The translations under genes were made by a program, and so were the position numbers. Positions 25,539-32,352 of a DNA stretch of 34,298 bases are shown piece after piece. Numbering within the stretch: the first letter of the stretch is position 1; the number at the start of each line of letters is the position of its first letter. Source of the DNA: Bacteroidota bacterium (GTDB lineage Bacteria; Bacteroidota; Bacteroidia; UKL13-3); contig JAUYMZ010000461.1 in NCBI GenBank assembly GCA_030699355.1, positions 1 through 34,298 on the forward strand, in the 5' to 3' direction. The notes below the pieces were generated by a model, which did not search any database, was not told where the DNA came from, and worked only from the letters and a program-made list of their open reading frames with translations.

Positions 25539-26219
25539 ATGTTTAAATTTAATCTCTTAATCGTTCTCTTCCTGTTTGGGTTCAGCCAGATTTATGCCCA
25601 AAATAAACGCGATAGCAGCAATGCTGAAATAAAACAGCAGGCTGTTGAAATGCGTGAAAAACTAAATAAATATTTGGCTGATAATTTATTGGAAGAGCAA
25701 ATTAAAAAGGATACTGGCGTGCAAGTATTTTTTGATTCTATGAGCACCATGATTAGCAAACAGCAGAGTGAAATTAATAGGTTAAAAGAGCAATTTGAGC
25801 AATTGGAAAAGCAGCTAAACCAAGGAACAATGAATGCTGGTTCTCCAAAACAAAAGCAACATAAAATGGTGGCAGATATGGCTCGTGGAACAAGCTTTCA
25901 TTGGGTAGGCGATAATCAGTTAAACTTGTATTTTCCTTTTGATGGCTCTGAATTAAGTGCAGAGCAGCAAGCCGAGTTGCGTATCCTTTTAAAATCTCAA
26001 AAAGGTATTCGGGTAAAACTAAATGGCTATACAGATTGGGTGGGTGGCGAAAAACACAATAAAAAATTAGCTTCGAATAGGTGCTTAAGTGCTGTAAAAT
26101 TTTGTAAGGAGTTTAAAATTCCTTACAAAATTTCGAGCTATACCAAATGTAATACCTACGAAGTTTATTCCGATGAAACTGCCAAATGGTGCAGGAGAGT
26201 TGAAATTATTATTTACTAA
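25539..26219 (+). CDS. OmpA-like peptidoglycan-binding protein with coiled coil
   Basis: The start at 25539 gives a proper signal peptide (MFKFNLLIVLFLFGFSQIYA, cut before QNKRD) and a 1-nt gap to the preceding stop. The upstream in-frame ATG at 25515 would overlap the SprF-like gene and spoil the signal. In the 226-residue product, helices at 26-100 include a coiled coil (STMISKQQSEINRLKEQFEQ). The OmpA_C domain occupies about 125-226. The peptidoglycan-contact pair is present as Asp166 (NGYTD) and Arg181 (ASNRC), spaced 15 residues as in OmpA, with RRVEIIIY at the end. It probably ties the SprF-like barrel to the cell wall, as OmpA-family proteins do in T9SS assemblies. The C-terminal domain is compact, with Cys182, Cys189, Cys204 and Cys218 (disulfides possible). 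Confidence 0.87.
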   Translation: MFKFNLLIVLFLFGFSQIYAQNKRDSSNAEIKQQAVEMREKLNKYLADNLLEEQIKKDTGVQVFFDSMSTMISKQQSEINRLKEQFEQLEKQLNQGTMNAGSPKQKQHKMVADMARGTSFHWVGDNQLNLYFPFDGSELSAEQQAELRILLKSQKGIRVKLNGYTDWVGGEKHNKKLASNRCLSAVKFCKEFKIPYKISSYTKCNTYEVYSDETAKWCRRVEIIIY

Positions 26220-26246
26220 TACTGCCAATTTTATTTAATTTTGGCT

Positions 26247-26408
26247 ATGAAATTTTTTGTTTATACCCTCAACACCACAAAATCTGGGATAATTTTTGTT
26301 TTGTTGGCTATGCTATTTTTATCCTCGTGTGCCATATACAATGGCAATATTACCGGCAATGCACAGCTAAGTGGTAATAATTTTAGGTATGTTGGAAAAG
26401 TTGCATAA
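26247..26408 (+). CDS. Short lipoprotein, probably truncated DUF6567-like
   Basis: A 53-residue frame begins 27 nt after the OmpA-like gene. It has a hydrophobic stretch and lipobox (MLFLSSC, Cys28) followed by AIYNGNITGNAQLSGNNFRY. That segment resembles the start of the small Bacteroidetes DUF6567 lipoproteins (recalled, not searched), which normally continue for another 60 or more residues. Here TAA follows VGKVA, and 6 nt later the terminator stem begins. No continuation of the family was found in the other frames. It is either a decayed remnant or a minimal surface lipoprotein co-transcribed with the adhesin operon. Confidence 0.5.
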   Translation: MKFFVYTLNTTKSGIIFVLLAMLFLSSCAIYNGNITGNAQLSGNNFRYVGKVA

Positions 26409-26414
26409 AATGAA

Positions 26415-26452
26415 AAAAATCCCGGCACACATGAGCGCATACCGGGATTTTT
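26415..26452. terminator. Bidirectional Rho-independent terminator
   Basis: An 11-bp perfect stem, AAAAATCCCGG (26415-26425) and CCGGGATTTTT (26442-26452), encloses a 16-nt loop. The A-run on the left and T-run on the right let it act on both strands. It lies 6 nt after the last plus-strand stop and 16 nt beyond the last minus-strand stop, so it ends both convergent operons. Confidence 0.85.
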
Positions 26453-26468
26453 AGATGAAAACCTTTGT

Positions 26469-27332
26469 TTACTGACAACCAAATAAAAATTTCGTTTTTT
26501 TATCTGTTTGGTCAGCAACGGAGGAGTAATTTTTCTTTCTTACAGTTATTTCAATATCTGTTAAGGTATACCCATTAGGCACAGATAAAAAACTATTAGG
26601 AATCATTGTTATTTTAAACCTACCATCTGCTAAGCGTTTCATTTGAAGTTTAGGATTATCAGTTACCCTAAAAAACTTATTGGGTTCAATGGTTAAGATA
26701 GCTCCTGAAGTATCTTTGGCCGTGGCAACCATATGAATATAAACATCACCCTCGCTCAGGTTTTTCATACTAGCTTTTGGCTCATTGGGATTATCATAAA
26801 TTAGCGTAGTAATTTGGTCTCCAAACATGGTTCTAGGAATTGCGTACAAAATACCTCTTTCAACCGAAGGAGGATCAATGGTTAAATTAAGATCCTCTGT
26901 TTTAACATCTGGGTCTCCAAACCCTCCACCATCTTTCGGTTTCACTAGGAAACTTATTCCTTGCGCATAAATTACAGATGCCTCAACGCCATAAAATTCG
27001 GTTGGTATCATTTCATAATACCAAACATTAGGCCCTAAAGATTCATCTTTGGTCATCATTAACCTATCATTACTATTTTTCCATGGCTTATCACCAGTGC
27101 CATTTAATAACGAATCAACCCTAGCCTCAACCGGCTTCCAGGTCCAAATATAAAAAGGCCCAGCAGGATTAGACTTCATGGCTTCAGCAGCGGCATCAGT
27201 TGTTTTGTTTATATCACAATAGATGCGAATTGGTTTCGTAACATCTGGTTTTTTAGGTTCAACCCAAGCCACTTGAGCAAACGATTTATTAAAGGCGAAT
27301 AAGATTAATATGGCAGCTAATATATTTTTCAT
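26469..27332 (-). CDS. Secreted protein of unknown family, last gene of the alpha-glucan operon (SusE/F position)
   Basis: The 287-residue protein has a Sec signal peptide (MKNILAAILILFAFNKSFAQ) but no lipobox, no T9SS sorting domain and no membrane segment. The mature part is predicted to be mostly beta strands, rich in aromatics near the start (AWVEPKKPD, FYIWTWKPVE, GPNVWYYEMIPTEFYGV), which would suit a carbohydrate-binding beta-sandwich. Two halves are likely (20-150 and 155-285). It may belong to DUF4961 (recalled, low certainty). Its place after SusC, SusD and the DUF5004-like gene is where Sus-type operons encode surface starch-binding proteins such as SusE/SusF, but lack of a lipobox means it would need another way to stay on the surface. 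It starts 2 nt after the previous stop. Confidence 0.75.
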   Translation of the reverse strand: MKNILAAILILFAFNKSFAQVAWVEPKKPDVTKPIRIYCDINKTTDAAAEAMKSNPAGPFYIWTWKPVEARVDSLLNGTGDKPWKNSNDRLMMTKDESLGPNVWYYEMIPTEFYGVEASVIYAQGISFLVKPKDGGGFGDPDVKTEDLNLTIDPPSVERGILYAIPRTMFGDQITTLIYDNPNEPKASMKNLSEGDVYIHMVATAKDTSGAILTIEPNKFFRVTDNPKLQMKRLADGRFKITMIPNSFLSVPNGYTLTDIEITVRKKNYSSVADQTDKKTKFLFGCQ

Positions 27333-27334
27333 AA

Positions 27335-27853
27335 TTAATTAATTTTAAAGAATGAAACACTGTAAGAAAAAGCCTTTTCCGCTTCACAATTAACAGAACT
27401 AACAAAGTTAATTTGCGGAGCAGGTGAAAGTAGATTTTTTCCAATAATTACCTCGCTTGCTGGATTTCCATTTAGGTCTTTAAGAATAATTTTGGAAGGG
27501 TATCTATTGTCGTCGAAACTCCATTTACCATTGCTTAATTCGAAGAGATTAAGAACCAGATTTGTGGTATCAACAGTAAAGGAACTATCAGTTGTATTGA
27601 ATATAATATTGGGAACTTGCCCAGATTCTGAGGTAAGAAAATCGGCAATATTCATAGATTCTTTAACAAGTGACTTTTCATCTATCTGCAAGGCATTGGT
27701 CATTCTCCAAGTACCATTTAATGCAGCAGCAATTTTTTCTGGCGAAGACACAGGTGGTGCAACTTCCTTACTATCATCATATTTCTTTTTACAAGCAGAA
27801 ATAGAAATACCGATTAATACGATTGCTATTCCAAATAAATTTATTTTTTTCAT
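27335..27853 (-). CDS. DUF5004/lipocalin-like lipoprotein
   Basis: The 172-residue protein has a lipoprotein signal (lipobox SISAC, Cys21, then KKKYDD). The body reads as a lipocalin-like beta-barrel: ALNGTWRMTNALQIDEKSLV at the start, NGKWSFDDNRYPSKIIL in the middle, FSYSVSFFKI as the final strand. I assign it to DUF5004 from memory of that pattern. Such proteins accompany SusC/SusD pairs, but their task is not established; ligand holding at the cell surface is plausible. It lies 11 nt after susD and 2 nt before the next gene. Confidence 0.75.
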   Translation of the reverse strand: MKKINLFGIAIVLIGISISACKKKYDDSKEVAPPVSSPEKIAAALNGTWRMTNALQIDEKSLVKESMNIADFLTSESGQVPNIIFNTTDSSFTVDTTNLVLNLFELSNGKWSFDDNRYPSKIILKDLNGNPASEVIIGKNLLSPAPQINFVSSVNCEAEKAFSYSVSFFKIN

Positions 27854-27864
27854 ATTGATAATTA

Positions 27865-29274
27865 TTAATTACATCCTCCTTCTGGATTAAATATAAAGCC
27901 TTGAACAGTACCAGCTGATGCTGGAAATTGTAGCACCATACCTGGGCAATTCCATGGTGCATTTCGAATGGTAGTAGAAGGTGAATGAAAAGCCCCCATT
28001 CTTTTTAACTGCACTATACGATCCCCTTCGAGATGCATCTCTAATCTTCTTTGTAGCCTTACCTCATCAATTAAAGCTTGCCCGCTAAGGGCTGATAATG
28101 AAACATACTTGGCACTTGTTTCACCATAAGCTCTTTTAACAATAAGCCCTAAATCCAAAATGGCAGAACCCGGATTTGATTGTAAAGCAAATATTTCTGA
28201 GCGCATTAAAAGCATGTCGGTTAAGGTTAAATAAGGTGTTGCAAAATTATTGAGATTAAATTTAGTAGAAACTTTAATTTCATTTACTTGCCCAGCGTTT
28301 ATTAAACCAGCAAATTTACTCCTTCTATCGGTAGTATCAGACGATAATAAATTATACAATTCGGCAGATATACCTATTGTTGGTATATTGATGTCGTTTC
28401 TATAACTACCTTTAAATCCTGAACCCCTTGTATTGATATCATAAGCCGAATTGGTGGTTACAAAACCAAAGATTATCTCACTTTCTACCTCAGCCCTATT
28501 AAATCTGTTTAAGCTGTCGCTTAAGGCATATCCTGCGCCAATTACTTCATTTAATAAAGGCAAAGCAGCGTCATAATTTCCCATTGTAAAATATACTTTA
28601 GCAAGTAATGCCTTTGCGGCATTTCTATTCGCAAATACACCATTGCTAATTGGTAAAAGGGAAATAGCTTTTTGCAAATCAGAAACAATCAGACTATAAT
28701 TACTTGCAACACTGCTTCTCAAAACTACCTCATTTTTAGCCCTAGTTCTTTCAATAATGCCCAAATGACTATTATCAGGAGTAAAGCCAGCAGGTTGTGC
28801 CCAAAGTTTCACCGTTTCAAAATGGCAAAGTGCACGTAAAAAGGCTGCTTCACCTTGAAGGCGCTCTTTTTCACCCTGCGCAAAAGCTACCTGATCGTAA
28901 TATAAATCCATTACATTTACCCTATAAATTGTGAAATAAGGCTGTGAATAAGCAGAATTAGTGGCTCCGTTAAATTGGGCAACACTTCTGTTAAAAATAG
29001 CTGTTGTATTTCCATCGTTATTAAGTGGACTAGTTACATCATCAGCAAGTAAGTCTGAGATAACTTGAAACTGACCATTCATCATATTTGCGCAAGCATC
29101 ATAACATGAGTTTAGTAATTTCTGCATATCTTCTGCAGATTTAATTGCTTCAGCCGGATCCAAACCAAAAGATGGATCAGGATTTACATCCAGGCTTTTT
29201 TCGCAAGACGAAAAGGAGACAACGATTAATAGACTAATCGTACCCAATAAAATTTTATGTATTAATTTTTTCAT
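27865..29274 (-). CDS. susD: SusD/RagB-family surface glycan-binding lipoprotein
   Basis: The 469-residue protein has a lipobox (SFSSC, Cys24) followed by EKSLDVNPD, the usual SusD start. TPR-like helices appear (GEAAFLRALCHFETVKLWAQP, ANRNAAKALLAKVYFTMGNY), and the RagB signature RLEMHLEGDR lies near the C-terminus. It forms the lid of the SusC transporter and delivers oligosaccharides to it. It is slightly shorter than the 500-550 residues common in Bacteroides. It lies 10 nt downstream of susC; with a GH13 amylase in the operon the ligand is probably alpha-1,4-glucan. Confidence 0.93.
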   Translation of the reverse strand: MKKLIHKILLGTISLLIVVSFSSCEKSLDVNPDPSFGLDPAEAIKSAEDMQKLLNSCYDACANMMNGQFQVISDLLADDVTSPLNNDGNTTAIFNRSVAQFNGATNSAYSQPYFTIYRVNVMDLYYDQVAFAQGEKERLQGEAAFLRALCHFETVKLWAQPAGFTPDNSHLGIIERTRAKNEVVLRSSVASNYSLIVSDLQKAISLLPISNGVFANRNAAKALLAKVYFTMGNYDAALPLLNEVIGAGYALSDSLNRFNRAEVESEIIFGFVTTNSAYDINTRGSGFKGSYRNDINIPTIGISAELYNLLSSDTTDRRSKFAGLINAGQVNEIKVSTKFNLNNFATPYLTLTDMLLMRSEIFALQSNPGSAILDLGLIVKRAYGETSAKYVSLSALSGQALIDEVRLQRRLEMHLEGDRIVQLKRMGAFHSPSTTIRNAPWNCPGMVLQFPASAGTVQGFIFNPEGGCN

Positions 29275-29284
29275 TTTAATTCGA

Positions 29285-32200
29285 TTAGAAAGTTGCCATT
29301 ATTTGAAAATTATAAGTGCGTTCCTGAGGAGCATTTAGGTAGTATGTTCCCTGCGATTGCATATTTCTAGAAGTATTTATATTTCCTTCGCCATCTCTGG
29401 CAATTTCGGGGTCTAAACCTGGATAGCTAGTTAATACAAATAAGTTGGTACATATAAATGCAATTCTTGTACTTGACATTTTTCCTTTTTTGGCCCATTT
29501 TTCTGGCAAATTATACCCTACGGTTAAGTTTCTTAATCTTAAGAAACTCGCATCATGCAACCACATCGGCGTATTATATTGCCAATAATCTGGCAAGCCA
29601 TAAGTTGAGGGGTCTAAGGTTAAACGTGGAAATGCAGCTACATCACCTGGTTGTCTCCATCTATCAGCAATTTCTGGTCGAGAATTCCAAAAGCTCATCA
29701 CTCCTAGCTGACGTTTTGCAGACGCGTCATAAATATTACCACCAATCTGATAAACGAATAATAAACTCAAATCCCAGTTCTTGTATTTAAAATTATTAGT
29801 AAACCCGCCTACAGCTTTAGGAAGAATACTTCCTACAGGAACTCTATTATTGGCACTCCAGGTAAAAGTTTGATTTCCTTCTTTATCAAGATACACTGGT
29901 CTACCAGTTGCTGGGTCTACATGTGAAAACCTAACCAAATAGTATGTGCCTACTGGACTGCCTACTACAACCCTTGTGTCATTTGTTCCACCACTAACCG
30001 CTTCCTCGGTATATGCTCCTGTGCTAGTTATTTCGTTGAAATTTCTGGCTATATTGGCCATAATACTCCAAGAAAACTTAGACTTCCTAATTAGGTTTGC
30101 CCTTAAACTAAATTCAGCTCCATAATTTCTAATAGCTCCAACATTGTCATAATAATTGCCAAAACCAACGGATGGATCAAGGTTTAAATTCATAATAACA
30201 TCAGTAGTTCTTTTATCATAAAAATCAAAAGTTCCTGAAATTTTGTTGTTAAAAAATGCAAAGTCTAAACCTGTATTAAACGTCCAAGATGTTTCCCATC
30301 TTAAATTAGGATTCTCAAGTTGTGTGGGGTACAAAGTTGGATTTCCATTATAAGTAATAGCTGAGTTGGCCTGAAAAAATCCAAATCGTGCATTCGGGTC
30401 AAAATCTGAATTTCCAGATCTACCATATGAGGCACGAAGCTTTAACAAAGAAAGCTGTTTAAAATTCTCTAAAAATCGCTCTTCGTTCATTAACCAACCT
30501 GCAGAAACAGAAGGGAAAAAACCATATCTACTATTATCCCCAAATCTGGAAGACCCATCATAACTAAATGCAAAATTTAAAAAATATTTATACTTGCTAT
30601 TGAAATTAATCCTTCCAAAAAATCGTTCAAATTTCCATTCACTAGGCACTATATAGAGTTTTAAATTATTGTCTGTTTTTCTTCCATTGGTAAGAAAACC
30701 GTTAGCATTTCGCTCAACAATATTAAATCCTTGTGTTAATGCTTGTTGACGTTCAAATCCTCCCACAAAATCTAATTTATTCAATTTATTAATTTTATAT
30801 TCATAAGATAATTGAGCCAAATAATTGTAATTATTGGTATACCTTAAATTCTTCACGCCTATAGAAGCTGTGTCTGAACCCATTGTTCTGGTTAGCTCTT
30901 GTGGCAAAAATTGGTCGTCTGATATGTTCTGATAGTCGTAATTACCCTGCACCCTAGCTTTCAAATTATCGGTAATAGCATAATCAAAAGCCATATTTGC
31001 TATCGTTCTTTGTTCATTGGTTACCCATTTAAAAAGATCTCTCATCATCACAGGATTGGTTCTGAACCCAGCATCTGAATTATTGAATAAAAAATAAGTG
31101 CCATCCGGATTACGAACGGGATAAAATGGCAATGCAGACGACATCAACAATCCGTATCCCCCGCTCCAACCACTGTTTACTCTTATATTATCTGCATGTG
31201 TAAAAGAGGTACCTACCTGCATCTTCAATTTTTTTGAAATTTGATAATCCAAGTTAATTCTTCCTGAAATTTTATCATATGAATTTCCTTTGATGAAAGT
31301 TTCATTTTTATTATAAGATATACTTGAATATAAAGATAATTTATCCCACCCTTTCGAAAGAGTTAAATCGTGCTGATGTTTCACGCCAACTTGCGTTAGC
31401 TCATTATACCAATCTGTATTATTATTTCTAGCCTCATCCCAAGTCATGTTATTAATACCAAATTTATTAAAATCTGGTTTACCCGTGTTACCATCATTAA
31501 TCCATGCTTCTTCCATCAGATTAAGCAACTCATCTCGGCCTACCAAGCGGGGCCTTGCAGAAGGAGTTGAGAAGCCCATTTGCGCATTATAGGTTATGCG
31601 TGTTTTTCCTTTGCCTGCGCGCTTGGTTGTTATTAAAATTACCCCGTTAGCTCCCCGAGAACCATAAATAGCAGTGGCAGCAGCATCTTTTAACACCTCT
31701 ATACTTTCAATATCATTTGGATTAATTGTAGCTAAAGGATTAAAATTAGCTCCCCCAGCATTTCCAAATGCACCATAATCTTGTGTCATTGGTATTCCAT
31801 CTATCACATAGAGTGGATCGCCACCCGCAGAAATGGAAGAAATACCCCTAATACGGACAATACTAGGCGACCCAGCCAATCCACTTCCTTGCGTAACCGA
31901 TACACCCGCTAATTTCCCTTGAAGCGCTTGCTCAAAACTTTGAACGGGCAAATCATTAAACTCTTTTTGTCCAATTTTTGAAATAGCAGATGTAATTTCT
32001 CTTTTGGTTTGCGTTCCATAACCAACAACCACCGCTTCATCTAAATGATTTTCGTCTACTTTTAGCGATAGGTTTAAAACTAAATTCTGACCTGCTGTTA
32101 ACTCAATGTTTTTAAATTCATTCTTCATCCCAACATACTGAAAACGCAGGCGATATTTGCCAGCACTTAAACCAGAAATAACATAATCTCCGTTTAAGTC

Positions 32201-32350
32201 GGTTTGAGCACCACTTTTAGTGCCCTCCACAATAACCGTTGCCCCAATCAAAGGCTCCGATTTACTGTCGGTTAATTTTCCTTTTATAGTTTGGGCTTGC
32301 GAACCCAAAGCCAAAAAGAAAACAAAAATTGATAGTAGAGTTGTTCTCAT
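29285..32350 (-). CDS. susC: SusC/RagA-family TonB-linked outer-membrane transporter
   Basis: The 1021-residue protein has a signal peptide (1-20) and a CarboxypepD_reg domain (21-95; IKGKLTDSKSEPLIGATVIV). The SusC signature VVVGYGTQ follows at 107-114, then a plug domain (about 115-235; SIVRIRGISSISAGGDPLYV) and a 22-strand barrel ending in Phe1021. Length is typical. It imports oligosaccharides released by the surface amylase, powered by TonB/ExbBD through the periplasm. There is no separate N-terminal signalling domain, so it is not itself an anti-sigma-linked sensor. It starts 2 nt after the amylase stop, so the promoter must be upstream of the amylase, outside the window. Confidence 0.95.
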   Translation of the reverse strand: MRTTLLSIFVFFLALGSQAQTIKGKLTDSKSEPLIGATVIVEGTKSGAQTDLNGDYVISGLSAGKYRLRFQYVGMKNEFKNIELTAGQNLVLNLSLKVDENHLDEAVVVGYGTQTKREITSAISKIGQKEFNDLPVQSFEQALQGKLAGVSVTQGSGLAGSPSIVRIRGISSISAGGDPLYVIDGIPMTQDYGAFGNAGGANFNPLATINPNDIESIEVLKDAAATAIYGSRGANGVILITTKRAGKGKTRITYNAQMGFSTPSARPRLVGRDELLNLMEEAWINDGNTGKPDFNKFGINNMTWDEARNNNTDWYNELTQVGVKHQHDLTLSKGWDKLSLYSSISYNKNETFIKGNSYDKISGRINLDYQISKKLKMQVGTSFTHADNIRVNSGWSGGYGLLMSSALPFYPVRNPDGTYFLFNNSDAGFRTNPVMMRDLFKWVTNEQRTIANMAFDYAITDNLKARVQGNYDYQNISDDQFLPQELTRTMGSDTASIGVKNLRYTNNYNYLAQLSYEYKINKLNKLDFVGGFERQQALTQGFNIVERNANGFLTNGRKTDNNLKLYIVPSEWKFERFFGRINFNSKYKYFLNFAFSYDGSSRFGDNSRYGFFPSVSAGWLMNEERFLENFKQLSLLKLRASYGRSGNSDFDPNARFGFFQANSAITYNGNPTLYPTQLENPNLRWETSWTFNTGLDFAFFNNKISGTFDFYDKRTTDVIMNLNLDPSVGFGNYYDNVGAIRNYGAEFSLRANLIRKSKFSWSIMANIARNFNEITSTGAYTEEAVSGGTNDTRVVVGSPVGTYYLVRFSHVDPATGRPVYLDKEGNQTFTWSANNRVPVGSILPKAVGGFTNNFKYKNWDLSLLFVYQIGGNIYDASAKRQLGVMSFWNSRPEIADRWRQPGDVAAFPRLTLDPSTYGLPDYWQYNTPMWLHDASFLRLRNLTVGYNLPEKWAKKGKMSSTRIAFICTNLFVLTSYPGLDPEIARDGEGNINTSRNMQSQGTYYLNAPQERTYNFQIMATF

Positions 32351-32352
32351 AT

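Noticed and set aside
27492-27890. Plus-strand frame of 132 codons opposite the DUF5004-like gene
   Set aside because: It lies antisense to a lipoprotein gene with clear domain features and operon spacing, and its product has no recognisable features.
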